NCBI GenBank assembly: GCA_037783545.1 | Contig: JBBELK010000324.1 | Location: 62,001 to 126,000 of the forward strand | DNA from: Henricia sp. BOLD:AAB3569 | Taxonomy: Eukaryota; Echinodermata; Asteroidea; Spinulosida; Echinasteridae | Length of the DNA: 64,000 bases | Direction of reading: 5' to 3' | In this document: positions 42,111 through 55,687 of the stretch, one piece after another | Layout: the number at the start of each line of letters is the position of its first letter | How positions within the stretch are numbered: the first letter of the stretch is position 1 | Position numbers and translations under genes: made by a program | The notes under the pieces: generated by a model | The model's input: the letters and a program-made list of their open reading frames with translations, nothing else | Databases searched by the model: none | What the model was told of the DNA's origin: nothing

Positions 42111-45100
42111 TCAATTTTTAGGACAAGTGCGCAATATAGAGTGCTTGGAGCATGCAAAATTTGAAGTTCGTCGGAACATTTTTCGACTCAAATCGCCGAC
42201 GTTTGGACCACACTTTGACCAAAATCCCGTCCCAAACTTGCCCGTGTCAACGACAGTCCGATGGACTGAGCCATGCGCACGAGTCAGGAGTACACCAAAG
42301 AGGTGTGTACAGACAGCCACAGGTTGCGGAGCATCCAGGAAGCTCCAACCCCTTTTTTCCTAAACTCTGAAATTTCTCTGCCATTTCCCGGCGAAAGTCT
42401 GTCAATTTTTTAGGACAAGTGCGCAATATAGAGTGCTTGGAGCATGCAAAATTTGAAGTTCGTCGGAACATTTTTCGACCTCCAATTTGCCGACGTTTCG
42501 ACCACACTTTGACCAAAATCCCGTCCCAAACTGGGCCGTGTCAACGACAGTCCGATGGACTGAGCATGCGCACGAGTCAGGAGTACACCAAAGAGGTGTG
42601 TACAGACAGCCACAGGTTGCGGGAGCATCCAGGAAGCTCCAACCCCTTTTTTCCTAAACTCTGAAATTTCTCTGCCATTTCCCGGCGAAAGTCTGTCAAT
42701 TTTTTAGGACAAGTGCGCAATATAGAGTGCTTGGAGCATGCAAAATTTGAAGTTCGTCGGAACATTTTTCGACCTCCAAATTTGCCGACGTTTGGACCAC
42801 ACTTTGACCAAAATCCCGTCCCAAACTGGGCCGTGTCAACGACAGTCCGATGGACTGAGCATGCGCACGAGTCAGGAGTACACCAAAGAGGTGTGTACAG
42901 ACAGCCACAGGTTGCGGGAGCATCCAGGAAGCTCCAACCCCCTTTTTTCCTCAACTCTGAAATTTCTCTGCCATTTCCCGGCGAAAGTCTGTCAATTTTT
43001 TAGGACAAGTGCGCAATATAGAGTGCTTGGAGCATGCAAAATTTGAAGTTCGTCGGAACATTTTTCGACCTCCAAATTTGCCGACGTTTGGACCACACTT
43101 TGACCAAAATCCCGTCCCAAACTGGGCCGTGTCAACGACAGTCCGATGGACTGAGCATGCGCACGAGTCAGGAGTACACCAAAGAGGTGTGTACAGACAG
43201 CCACAGGTTGCGGGAGCATCCAGGAAGCTCCAACCCCTTTTTTCCTCAACTCTGAAATTTCTCTGCCATTTCCCGGCGAAAGTCTGTCAATTGTTTAGGA
43301 CAAGTGCGCAATATAGAGTGCTTGGAGCATGCAAAATTTGAAGTTCGTCGGAACATTTTCGACCTCCAAATTTGCCGACGTTTGGACCACACTTTGACCA
43401 AAATCCCGTCCCAAACTGGCCGTGTCAACGACAGTCCGATGGACTGAGCATGCGCACGAGTCAGGAGTACACCAAAGAGGTGTGTACAGACAGCCACAGG
43501 TTGCGGGAGCATCCAGGAAGCTCCAACCCCTTTTTTCCTCAACTCTGAAATTTCTCTGCCATTTTCCCGGCGAAAGTCTGTCAATTGTTTAGGACAAGTG
43601 CGCAATATAGAGTGCTTGGAGCATGCAAAATTTGAAGTTCGTCGGAACATTTTTCGACCTCCAAATTTGCCGACGTTTGGACCACACTTTGAACAAAATC
43701 CCGTCCCAAACTGGGCCGTGTCAACGACAGTCCGATGGACTGAGCATGCGCACGAGTCAGGAGTACACCAAAGAGGTGTGTACAGACAGCCACAGGTTGC
43801 GGGAGCATCCAGGAAGCTCCAACCCCTTTTTTCCTAAACTCTGAAATTTCTCTGCCATTTCCGGCGAAAGTCTGTCAATTTTTTAGGACAAGTGCGCAAT
43901 ATAGAGTGCTTGGAGCATGCAAAATTTGAAGTTCGTCGGAACATTTTTCGACCTCCAAATCTGCCGACGTTTGGACCACACTTTGACCAAAATCCCGTCC
44001 CAAACTGGGCCGTGTCAACGACAGTCCGATGGACTGAGCATGCGCACGAGTCAGGAGTACACCAAAGAGGTGTGTACAGACAGCCACAGGTTGCGGGAGC
44101 ATCCAGGAAGCTCCAACCCCTTTTTTTCCTAAACTCTGAAATTTCTCTGCCATTTCCCGGCGAAAGTCTGTCAATTTTTTAGGACAAGTGCGCAATATAG
44201 AGTGCTTGGAGCATGCAAAATTTGAAGTTCGTCGGAACATTTTTCGACCTCCAAATTTGCCGACGTTTGGACCACACTTTGACCAAAATCCCGTCCCAAA
44301 CTGGGCCGTGTCAACGACAGTCCGATGGACTGAGCATGCGCACGAGTCAGGAGTACACCAAAGAGGTGTGTACAGACAGCCACAGGTTGCGGGAGCATCC
44401 AGGAAGCTCCAACCCCTTTTTTCCTAAACTCTGAAATTTCTCTGCCATTTCCCAGGCGAAAGTCTGTCAATTTTTTAGGACAAGTGCGCAATATAGAGTG
44501 CTTGGAGCATGCAAAATTTGAAGTTCGTCGGAACATTTTTCGACCTCCAAATCTGCCGACGTTTGGACCACACTTTGACCAAAATCCCGTCCCAAACTGG
44601 GCCGTGTCAACGACAGTCCGATGGACTGAGCATGCGCACGAGTCAGGAGTACACCAAAGAGGTGTGTACAGACAGCCACAGGTTGCGGGAGCATCCAGGA
44701 AGCTCCAACCCCTTTTTTCCTCAACTCTGAAATTTCTCTGCCATTTCCCGCGAAAGTCTGTCAATTTTTTAGGACAAGTGCGCAATATAGAGTGCTTGGA
44801 GCATGCAAAATTTGAAGTTCGTCGGAACATTTTTCGACCTCCAAATTTGCCGACGTTTGGACCACACTTTGACCAAAATCCCGTCCCAAACTGGGCCGTG
44901 TCAACGACAGTCCGATGGACTGAGCATGCGCACGAGTCAGGAGTACACCAAAGAGGTGTGTACAGACAGCCACAGGTTGCGGGAGCATCCAGGAAGCTCC
45001 AACCCCTTTTTTCCTAAACTCTGAAATTTCTCTGCCATTTCCCGGCGAAAGTCTGTCAATTTTTTAGGACAAGTGCGCAATATAGAGTGCTTGGAGCATG

Positions 45101-48100
45101 CAAAATTTGAAGTTCGTCGGAACATTTTTCGACCTCCAAATTTGCCGACGTTTGGACCACACTTTGTCCAAAATCCCGTCCCAAACTGGGCCGTGTCAAC
45201 GACAGTCCGATGGACTGAGCATGCGCACGAGTCAGGAGTACACCAAAGAGGTGTGTACAGACAGCCACAGGTTGCGGGAGCATCCAGGAAGCTCCAACCC
45301 CTTTTTTTCCTAAACTCTGAAATTTCTCTGCCATTTCCCAGCGAAAGTCTGTCAATTTTTTAGGACAAGTGCGCAATATAGAGTGCTTGGAGCATGCAAA
45401 ATTTGAAGTTCGTCGGAACATTTTTCGACCTCCAAATTTGCCGACGTTTGGACCACACTTTGACCAAAATCCCGTCCCAAACTGGGCCGTGTCAACGACA
45501 GTCCGATGGACTGAGCATGCGCACGAGTCAGGAGTACACCAAAGAGGTGTGTACAGACAGCCACAGGTTGCGGGAGCATCCAGGAAGCTCCAACCCCTTT
45601 TTTCCTAAACCCTGAAATTTCTCTGCCATTTCCCGGCGAAAGTCTGTCAATTTTGTAGGACAAGTGCGCAATATAGAGTGCTTGGAGCATGCAAAATTTG
45701 AAGTTCGTCGGAACATTTTTCGACCTCCAAATCTGCCGACGTTTGGACCACACTTTGACCAAAATCCCGTCCCAAACTGGGCCGTGTCAACGACAGTCCG
45801 ATGGACTGAGCATGCGCACGAGTCAGGAGTACACCAAAGAGGTGTGTACAGACAGCCACAGGTTGCGGGAGCATCCAGGAAGCTCCAACCCCCTTTTTTC
45901 CTAAACTCTGAAATTTCTCTGCCATTTCCCGGCGAAAGTCTGTCAATTTTTTAGGACAAGTGCGCAATATAGAGTGCTTGGAGCATGCAAAATTTGAAGT
46001 TCGTCGGAACATTTTTCGACCTCCAAATCTGCCGACGTTTGGACCACACTTTGACCAAAATCCCGTCCCAAACTGGGCCGTGTCAACGACAGTCCGATGG
46101 ACTGAGCATGCGCACGAGTCAGGAGTACACCAAGAGGTGTGTACAGACAGCCACAGGTTGCGGGAGCATCAGGAAGCTCCAACCCCTTTTTTCCTAAACT
46201 CTGAAATTTCTCTGCCATTTCCCGGCGAAAGTCTGTCAATTTTTTAGGACAAGTGCGCAATATAGAGTGCTTGGAGCATGCAAAATTTGAAGTTCGTCGG
46301 AACATTTTTCGACCTCCAAATTTGCCGACGTTTGGACCACACTTTGACCAAAATCCCGTCCCAAACTGGGCCGTGTCAACGACAGTCCGATGGACTGAGC
46401 ATGCGCACGAGTCAGGAGTACACCAAAGAGGTGTGTACAGACAGCCACAGGTTGCGGGAGCATCCAGGAAGCTCCAACCCCTTTTTTCCTAAACTCTGAA
46501 ATTTCTCTGCCATTTCCGGCGAAAGTCTGTCAATTTTTTAGGACAAGTGCGCAATATAGAGTGCTTGGAGCATGCAAAATTTGAAGTTCGTCGGAACATT
46601 TTCGACCTCCAAATTTGCCGACTTTGGACCACACTTTGACCAAAATCCCGTCCCAAACTGGGCCGTGTCAACGACAGTCCGATGGACTGAGCATGCGCAC
46701 GAGTCAGGAGTACACCAAAGAGGTGTGTACAGACAGCCACAGGTTGCGGGAGCATCCAGGAAGCTCCAACCCCTTTTTTCCTCAACTCTGAAATTTCTCT
46801 GCCATTTCCCGGCGAAAGTCTGTCAATTTTTTAGGACAAGTGCGCAATATAGAGTGCTTGGAGCATGCAAAATTTGAAGTTCGTCGGAACATTTTTCGAC
46901 CTCCAAATTTGCCGACGTTTGGACCACACTTTGACCAAAATCCCGTCCCCAAACTGGGCCGTGTCAACGACAGTCCGATGGACTGAGCATGCGCACGAGT
47001 CAGGAGTACACCAAAGAGGTGTGTACAGACAGCCACAGGTTGCGGGAGCATCCAGGAAGCTCCAACCCCTTTTTTCCTAAACTCTGAAATTTCTCTGCCA
47101 TTTCCCGGCGAAAGTCTGTCAATTTTTTAGGACAAGTGCGCAATATAGAGTGCTTGGAGCATGCAAAATTTGAAGTTCGTCGGAACATTTTTCGACCTCC
47201 CAAATTTGCCGACGTTTGGACCACACTTTGTCCAAAATCCCGTCCCAAACTGGGCCGTGTCAACGACAGTCCGATGGACTGAGCATGCGCACGAGTCAGG
47301 AGTACACCAAAGAGGTGTGTACAGACAGCCACAGGTTGCGGGAGCATCCAGGAAGCTCCAACCCCTTTTTTCCTAAACTCTGAAATTTCTCTGCCATTTC
47401 CCAGCGAAAGTCTGTCAATTTTTTAGGACAAGTGCGCAATATAGAGTGCTTGGAGCATGCAAAATTTGAAGTTCGTCGGAACATTTTTCGACCTCCAAAT
47501 TTGCCGACGTTTGGACCACACTTTGACCAAAATCCCGTCCCAAACTGGGCCGTGTCAACGACAGTCCGATGGACTGAGCATGCGCACGAGTCAGGAGTAC
47601 ACCAAAGAGGTGTGTACAGACAGCCACAGGTTGCGGGAGCATCCAGGAAGCTCCAACCCCTTTTTTCCTAAACTCTGAAATTTCTCTGCCATTTCCCGGC
47701 GAAAGTCTGTCAATTTTTTAGGACAAGTGCGCAATATAGAGTGCTTGGAGCATGCAAAATTTGAAGTTCGTCGGAACATTTTTCGACCTCCAAATTTGCC
47801 GACGTTTGGACCACACTTTGACCAAAATCCCGTCCCAAAATGGGCCGTGTCAACGACAGTCCGATGGACTGAGCATGCGCACGAGTCAGGAGTACACCAA
47901 AGAGGTGTGTACAGACAGCCACAGGTTGCGGGAGCATCCAGGAAGCTCCAACCCCTTTTTTCCTAAACTCTGACATTTCTCTGCCATTTCCCGGCGAAAG
48001 TCTGTCAATTTTTTTAGGACAAGTGCGCAATATAGAGTGCTTGGAGCATGCAAAATTTGAAGTTCGTCGGAACATTTTTCGACCTCCAAATTTGCCGACT

Positions 48101-49840
48101 TTGGACCACACTTTGACCAAAATCCCGTCCCAAACTGGGCCGTGTCAACGACAGTCCGATGGACTGAGCATGCGCACGAGTCAGGAGTACCCCAAAGAGG
48201 TGTGTACAGACAGCCACAGGTTGCGGGAGCATCCAGGAAGCTCCAATCCCTTTTTTCCTAAACTCTGAAATTTCTCTGCCATTTCCGGCGAAAGTCTGTC
48301 AATTTTTTAGGACAAGTGCGCAATATAGAGTGCTTGGAGCATGCAAAATTTGAAGTTCGTCGGAAAATTTTTCGACCTTTAAATTTGCCGACGTTTGGAC
48401 CACACTTTGACCAAAATCCCGTCCCAAACTGGGCCGTGTCAACGACAGTCCGATGGACTGAGCATGCGCACGAGTCAGGAGTACACCAAAGAGGTGTGTA
48501 CAGACAGCCACAGGTTGCGGGAGCATCCAGGAAGCTCCAACCCCTTTTTTCCTAAACTCTGAAATTTATCTGCCATTTCCCGGCGAAAGTCTGTCAATTT
48601 TTTAGGACAAGTGCGCAATATAGAGTGCTTGGAGCATGCAACATTTGAAGTTCGTCGGAACATTTTTCGACCTCCAAATTTGCCGACGTTTGGACCACAC
48701 TTTGACCAAAATCCCGTCCCAAACTGGGCCGTGTCAACGACAGTCCGATGGACTGAGCATGCGCACGAGTCAGGAGTACACCAAAGAGGTGTGGTACAGA
48801 CAGCCACAGGTTGCGGGAGCATCCAGGAAGCTCCAACCCCTTTTTTCCTAAACTCTGAAATTTCTCTGCCATTTCCGGCGAAAGTCTGTCAATTTTTTAG
48901 GACAAGTGCGCAATATAGAGTGTTTGGAGCATGCAAATTTGAAGTTCGTCGGAACATTTTTCGACCTCCAAATCTGCCGACGTTTGGACCACACTTTGAC
49001 CAAAATCCCGTCCCAAACTGGGCGTGTCAACGACAGTCCGATGGACTGAGCATGCGCCACGAGTCAGGAGTACACCAAAGAGGTGTGTACAGACAGCCAC
49101 AGGTTGCGGGAGCATCCAGGAAGCTCCAACCCCTTTTTTCCTAAACTCTGACATTTCTCTGCCATTTCCCGGCGAAAGTCTGTCAATTTTTTAGGACAAG
49201 TGCGCAATATAGAGTGCTTGGAGCATGCAAAATTTGAAGTTCGTCGGAACATTTTTCGACCTCCAAATTAGCCGACGTTTGGACCACACTTTGACCAAAA
49301 TCCCGTCCCAAACTGGGCCGTGTCAACGACAGTCCGATGGACTGAGCATGCGCACGAGTCAGGAGTACACCAAAGAGGTGTGTACAGACAGCCACAGGTT
49401 GCGGGAGCATCCAGGAAGCTCCAACCCCTTTTTTCCTAAACTCTGACATTTCTCTGCCATTTCCCGGCGAAAGTCTGTCAATTTTTTAGGACAAGTGCGC
49501 AATATAGAGTGCTTGGAGCATGCAAAATTTGAAGTTCGTCGGAACATTTTTCGACCTCCAAATTTGCCGACTTTGGACCACACTTTGACCAAAATCCCGT
49601 CCCAAACTGGGCCGTGTCAACGACAGTCCGATGGACTGAGCATGCGCACGAGTCAGGAGTACCCCAAAGAGGTGTGTACAGACAGCCACAGGTTGCGGGA
49701 GCATCCAGGAAGCTCCAATCCCTTTTTGTCCTAAACTCTGAAATTTCTCTGCCATTTCCCGGCGAAAGTCTGTCAATTTTTTAGGACAAGTGCGCAATAT
49801 AGAGTGCTTGGAGCATGCAAAATTTGAAGTTCGTCGGAAA
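42111..49840. other. Segment dense in one-base indels (probable low consensus quality)
   Basis: Nearly every monomer here has its own one-base gain or loss, mostly in short homopolymers: for example T5 for T6 near 42115, three losses in 42187-42198, GCGGAGC near 42329, C5 near 42940, TTTTCGACC near 43357, CTGGCCG near 43418, CCATTTTCCC near 43563, CCCAGGCG near 44454, CCAAGAGG near 46132, GTGTGGTACAG near 48793, CTTTTTGTCC near 49727. I count about 35 in under 8 kb; the other 56 kb have about ten, mostly shared between copies. Confidence 0.8.
43304..46839 (+). repeat. Twelve monomers without counterpart in the left region
   Basis: Starts 43304 (CCTCAACT, CAATTGTTT), 43598 (TTGAACAAA), 43892 (AATCTG, seven Ts), 44188, 44484 (AATCTG, CCTCAACT), 44778, 45073 (T), 45369 (F, TTTTGTAGG), 45664 (AATCTG), 45960 (AATCTG), 46253, 46547 (A-left/CCTCAACT chimera). 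The offset between the paired flanks grows here by about 3.5 kb, twelve monomers. Confidence 0.8.
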
Positions 49841-50673
49841 ATTTTCGACCTTTAAATTTGCCGACGTTTGGACCACACTTTGACCAAAATCCCGTCCCAA
49901 ACTGGGCCGTGTCAACGACAGTCCGATGGACTGAGCATGCGCACGAGTCAGGAGTACACCAAAGAGGTGTGTACAGACAGCCACAGGTTGCGGAAGCATC
50001 CAGGAAGCTCCAACCCCTTTTTTCCTAAACTCTGAAATTTATCTGCCATTTCCCGGCGAAAGTCTGTCAATTTTTTAGGACAAGTGCGCAATATAGAGTG
50101 CTTGGAGCATGCAACATTTGAAGTTCGTCGGAACATTTTTCGACCTCCAAATTTGCCGACGTTTGGACCACACTTTGACCAAAATCCCGTCCCAAACTGG
50201 GCCGTGTCAACGACAGTCCGATGGACTGAGCATGCGCACGAGTCAGGAGTACACCAAAGAGGTGTGTACAGACAGCCACAGGTTGCGGGAGCATCCAGGA
50301 AGCTCCAACCCCTTTTTTCCTAAACTCTGAAATTTCTCTGCCATTTCCCGGCGAAAGTCTGTCAATTTTTTAGGACAAGTGCGCAATATAGAGTGTTTGG
50401 AGCATGCAAAATTTGAAGTTCGTCGGAACATTTTTCGACCTCCAAATTTGCCGACGTTTGGACCACACTTTGACCAAAATCCCGTCCCAAACTGGGCCGT
50501 GTCAACGACAGTCCGATGGACTGAGCATGCGCACGAGTCAGGAGTACACCAAAGAGGTGTGTACAGACAGCCACAGGTTGCGGGAGCATCCAGGAAGCTC
50601 CAACCCCTTTTTTCCTAAACTCTGAAATTTCTCTGCCATTTCCCGGCGAAAGTCTGTCAATTTTTTAGGACAA
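46840..50673 (+). repeat. Long-range copy of 2765-6597
   Basis: Starts 46840, 47136 (T), 47432, 47727 (CTGACATT), 48023 (A), 48316 (B), 48611 (C), 48906 (D), 49200 (E), 49495 (A), 49790 (B with GCGGAAGC), 50084 (C), 50379 (D-like). Each pairs with a left-side unit about 44,076 bp upstream, including the private GCGGAAGC. The two 1,474-bp 5-mers therefore exist here too. Confidence 0.9.
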
Positions 50674-53622
50674 GTGCGCAATATAGAGTGTTTGGAGCAT
50701 GCAAAATTTGAAGTTCGTCGGAACATTTTTCGACCTCCAAATTTGCCGACGTTTGGACCACACTTTGACCAAAATCCCGTCCCAAACTGGGCCGTGTCAA
50801 CGACAGTCCGATGGACTGAGCATGCGCACGAGTCAGGAGTACACCAAAGAGGTGTGTACAGACAGCCACAGGTTGCGGGAGCATCCAGGAAGCTCCAACC
50901 CCTTTTTTCCTAAACTCTGAAATTTCTCTGCCATTTCCCGGCGAAAGTCTGTCAATTTTTTAGGACAAGTGCGCAATATAGAGTGCTTGGAGCATGCAAA
51001 ATTTGAAGTTCGTCGGAACATTTTTCGACCTCCAAATTTGCCGACGTTTGGACCACACTTTGACCAAAATCCCGTCCCAAACTGGGCCGTGTCAACGACA
51101 GTCCGATGGACTGAGCATGCGCACGAGTCAGGAGTACACCAAAGAGGTGTGTACAGACAGCCACAGGTTGCGGGAGCATCCAGGAAGCTCCAACCCCTTT
51201 TTTCCTAAACTCTGACATTTCTCTGCCATTTCCCGGCGAAAGTCTGTCAATTTTTTAGGACAAGTGCGCAATATAGAGTGCTTGGAGCATGCAAAATTTG
51301 AAGTTCGTCGGAACATTTTTCGACCTCCAAATTTGCCGACTTTGGACCACACTTTGACCAAAATCCCGTCCCAAACTGGGCCGTGTCAACGACAGTCCGA
51401 TGGACTGAGCATGCGCACGAGTCAGGAGTACACCAAAGAGGTGTGTACAGACAGCCACAGGTTGCGGGAGCATCCAGGAAGCTCCAACCCCTTTTTTCCT
51501 CAACTCTGAAATTTCTCTGCCATTTCCCGGCGAAAGTCTGTCAATTTTTTAGGACAAGTGCGCAATATAGAGTGCTTGGAGCATGCAAAATTTGAAGTTC
51601 GTCGGAACATTTTTCGACCTCCAAATTTGCCGACGTTTGGACCACACTTTGACCAAAATCCCGTCCCAAACTGGGCCGTGTCAACGACAGTCCGATGGAC
51701 TGAGCATGCGCACGAGTCAGGAGTACACCAAAGAGGTGTGTACAGACAGCCACAGGTTGCGGGAGCATCCAGGAAGCTCCAACCCCTTTTTTCCTAAACT
51801 CTGAAATTTCTCTGCCATTTCCCGGCGAAAGTCTGTCAATTTTTTAGGACAAGTGCGCAATATAGAGTGCTTGGAGCATGCAAAATTTGAAGTTCGTCGG
51901 AACATTTTTCGACCTCCAAATTTGCCGACGTTTGGACCACACTTTGTCCAAAATCCCGTCCCAAACTGGGCCGTGTCAACGACAGTCCGATGGACTGAGC
52001 ATGCGCACGAGTCAGGAGTACACCAAAGAGGTGTGTACAGACAGCCACAGGTTGCGGGAGCATCCAGGAAGCTCCAACCCCTTTTTTCCTAAACTCTGAA
52101 ATTTCTCTGCCATTTCCCAGCGAAAGTCTGTCAATTTTTTAGGACAAGTGCGCAATATAGAGTGCTTGGAGCATGCAAAATTTGAAGTTCGTCGGAACAT
52201 TTTTCGACCTCCAAATTTGCCGACGTTTGGACCACACTTTGACCAAAATCCCGTCCCAAACTGGGCCGTGTCAACGACAGTCCGATGGACTGAGCATGCG
52301 CACGAGTCAGGAGTACACCAAAGAGGTGTGTACAGACAGCCACAGGTTGCGGGAGCATCCAGGAAGCTCCAACCCTATTTTTACTAAACCCTGAAATTTC
52401 TCTGCCATTTCCCGGCGAAAGTCTGTCAATTTTTTAGGACAAGTGCGCAATATAGAGTGCTTGGAGCATGCAAAATTTGAAGTTCGTCGGAACATTTTTC
52501 GACCTCCAAATCTGCCGACGTTTGGACCACACTTTGACCAAAATCCCGTCCCAAACTGGGCCGTGTCAACGACAGTCCGATGGACTGAGCATGCGCACGA
52601 GTCAGGAGTACACCAAAGAGGTGTGTACAGACAGCCACAGGTTGCGGGAGCATCCAGGAAGCTCCAACCCCTTTTTTCCTCAACTCTGAAATTTCTCTGC
52701 CATTTCCCGGCGAAAGTCTGTCAATTTTTTAGGACAAGTGCTCAATATAGAGTGCTTGGAGCATGCAAAATTTGAAGTTCGTCGGAACATTTTTCGACCT
52801 CCAAATTTGCCGACGTTTGGACCACACTTTGTCCAAAATCCCGTCCCAAACTGGGCCGTGTCAACGACAGTCCGATGGACTGCGCATGCGCACGAGTCAG
52901 GAGTACACCAAAGAGGTGTGTACAGACAGCCACAGGTTGCGGGAGCATCCAGGAAGCTCCAACCCCTTTTTTCCTAAACTCTGAAATTTCTCTGCCATTT
53001 CCCGGCGAAAGTCTGTCAATTTTTTAGGACAAGTGCGCAATATAGAGTGCTTGGAGCATGCAAAATTTGAAGTTCGTCGGAACATTTTTCGACCTCCAAA
53101 TTTGCCGACGTTTGGACCACACTTTGTCCAAAATCCCGTCCCAAACTGGGCCGTGTCAACGACAGTCCGATGGACTGAGCATGCGCACGAGTCAGGAGTA
53201 CACCAAAGAGGTGTGTACAGACAGCCACAGGTTGCGGGAGCATCCAGGAAGCTCCAACCCCTTTTTTCCTAAACTCTGAAATTTCTCTGCCATTTCCCAG
53301 CGAAAGTCTGTCAATTTTTTAGGACAAGTGCGCAATATAGAGTGCTTGGAGCATGCAAAATTTAAAGTTCGTCGGAACATTTTTCGACCTCCAAATTTGC
53401 CGACGTTTGGACCACACTTTGACCAAAATCCCGTCCCAAACTGGGCCGTGTCAACGACAGTCCGATGGACTGAGCATGCGCACGAGTCAGGAGTACACCA
53501 AAGAGGTGTGTACAGACAGCCACAGGTTGCGGGAGCATCCAGGAAGCTCCAACCCCTTTTTTCCTAAACTCTGAAATTTCTCTGCCATTTCCCGGCGAAA
53601 GTCTGTCAATTTTGTAGGACAA
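50674..53622 (+). repeat. Monomer run including copy of 9252-10430
   Basis: Starts 50674 (AGTGTTTGG), 50969 (CTGACATT), 51264 (A-left/CCTCAACT chimera), 51558, 51853 (T), 52148 (CCCTATTTTTACT, F), 52443 (AATCTG, CCTCAACT), 52738 (GTGCTCAAT, TTTGTCC, CTGCGCATG), 53033 (T), 53328 (TTTAAAG, TTTTGTAGG). Units 50969-52147 match 9252-10430. Confidence 0.85.
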
Positions 53623-55687
53623 GTGCGCAATATAGAGTGCTTGGAGCATGCAAAATTTGAAGTTCGTCGGAACATTTTTCGACCTCCAAATTTGCCGACT
53701 TTGGACCACACTTTGACCAAAATCCCGTCCCAAACTGGGCCGTGTCAACGACAGTCCGATGGACTGAGCATGCGCACGAGTCAGGAGTACCCCAAAGAGG
53801 TGTGTACAGACAGCCACAGGTTGCGGGAGCATCCAGGAAGCTCCAATCCCTTTTTTCCTAAACTCTGAAATTTCTCTGCCATTTCCCGGCGAAAGTCTGT
53901 CAATTTTTTAGGACAAGTGCGCAATATAGAGTGCTTGGAGCATGCAAAATTTGAAGTTCGTCGGAAAATTTTTCGACCTCTAAATTTGCCGACGTTTGGA
54001 CCACACTTTGACCAAAATCCCGTCCCAAACTGGGCCGTGTCAACGACAGTCCGATGGACTGAGCATGCGCACGAGTCAGGAGTACACCAAAGAGGTGTGT
54101 ACAGACAGCCACAGGTTGCGGGAGCATCCAGGAAGCTCCAACCCCTTTTTTCCTAAACTCTGAAATTTATCTGCCATTTCCCGGCGAAAGTCTGTCAATT
54201 TTTTAGGACAAGTGCGCAATATAGAGTGCTTGGAGCATGCAAAATTTGAAGTTCGTCGGAACATTTTTCGACCTCCAAATTTGCCGACGTTTGGACCACA
54301 CTTTGACCAAAATCCCGTCCCAAACTGGGCCGTGTCAACGACAGTCCGATGGACTGAGCATGCGCACGAGTCAGGAGTACACCAAAGAGGTGTGTACAGA
54401 CAGCCACAGGTTGCGGGAGCATCCAGGAAGCTCCAACCCCTTTTTTTCCTAAACTCTGAAATTTCTCTGCCATTTCCCGGCGAAAGTCTGTCAATTTTTT
54501 AGAACAAGTGCGCAATATAGAGTGTTTGGAGCATGCAAAATTTGAAGTTCGTCGGAACATTTTTCGACCTGCAAATCTGCCGACGTTTGGACCACACTTT
54601 GACCAAAATCCCGTCCCAAACTGGGCCGTGTCAACGACAGTCCGATGGACTGAGCATGCGCACGAGTCAGGAGTACACCAAAGAGGTGTGTACAGACAGC
54701 CACAGGTTGCGGGAGCATCCAGGAAGCTCCAACCCCTTTTTTCATAAACTCTGACATTTCTCTGCCATTTCCCGGCGAAAGTCTGTCAATTTTTTAGGAC
54801 AAGTGCGCAATATAGAGTGCTTGGAGCATGCAAAATTTGAAGTTCGTCGGAACATTTTTCGACCTCCAAATTAGCCGACGTTTGGACCACACTTTGACCA
54901 AAATCCCGTCCCAAACTGGGCCGTGTCAACGACAGTCCGATGGACTGAGCATGCGCACGAGTCAGGAGTACACCAAAGAGGTGTGTACAGACAGCCACAG
55001 GTTGCGGGAGCATCCAGGAAGCTCCAACCCCTTTTTTCCTAAACTCTGAAATTTCTCTGCCATTTCCCAGCGAAAGTCTGTCAATTTTTTAGGACAAGTG
55101 CGCAATATAGAGTGCTTGGAGCATGCAAAATTTGAAGTTCGTCGGAACATTTTTCGACCTCCAAATTTGCCGACGTTTGGACCACACTTTGACCAAAATC
55201 CCGTCCCAAACTGGGCCGTGTCAACGACAGTCCGATGGACTGAGCATGCGCACGAGTCAGGAGTACACCAAAGAGGTGTGTACAGACAGCCACAGGTTGC
55301 GGGAGCATCCAGGAAGCTCCAACCCCTTTTTTCCTAAACCCTGAAATTTCTCTGCCATTTCCCGGCGAAAGTCTGTCAATTTTTTAGGACAAGTGCGCAA
55401 TATATAGTGCTTGGAGCATGCAAAATTTGAAGTTCGTCGGAACATTTTTCGACCTGCAAATCTGCCGACGTTTGGACCACACTTTGACCAAAATCCCGTC
55501 CCAAACTGGGCCGTGTCAACGACAGTCCGATGGACTGAGCATGCGCACGAGTCAGGAGTACACCAAAGAGGTGTGTACAGACAGCCACAGGTTGCGGGAG
55601 CATCCAGGAAGCTCCAACCCCTTTTTTCCTAAACTCTGAAATTTCTCTGCCATTTCCCGGCGAAAGTCTGTCAATTTTTTAGGACAA
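53623..55687 (+). repeat. A-B-C-D-E-F-G 7-mer HOR, right copy (2,065 bp)
   Basis: Starts 53623 (A), 53917 (B), 54212 (C position, seven Ts), 54508 (D, CTGCAAATCTG, CATAAACT), 54803 (E with CCCAGCG), 55098 (F), 55393 (G with ATATATAGTG). Class order equals 5419-7482. The D unit also resembles 8367 (CATAAACT, CTGACATT). Confidence 0.87.

Larger units (their letters stand above)
40650..43303 (+). repeat. Long-range copy of 110-2764
   Basis: Starts 40650, 40945 (A with TTTAAAG), 41239 (B, perfect palindrome), 41534 (D, TGTA insertion), 41833 (E, TCAAGAG, CTGTCATT), 42127 (AAACTTG, several indels), 42419 (GTTTCGACC), 42713 (CCTCAACT), 43009 (CCTCAACT, CAATTGTTT). The order and private variants match the units at 110, 405, 699, 994, 1289, 1585, 1880, 2175 and 2470. 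Confidence 0.9.

Noticed and set aside
44171..44830. 219-codon open frame on the - strand, the longest seen
   Set aside because: It arises only because one-base indels in the 42-50 kb segment put consecutive monomers in frame; its translation is two and a bit copies of the satellite read in different frames.
44484..45017. 177-codon frame spanning two monomers on the + strand
   Set aside because: Same cause: a one-base loss (CCCGCG near 44750) joins the frames of two satellite units.
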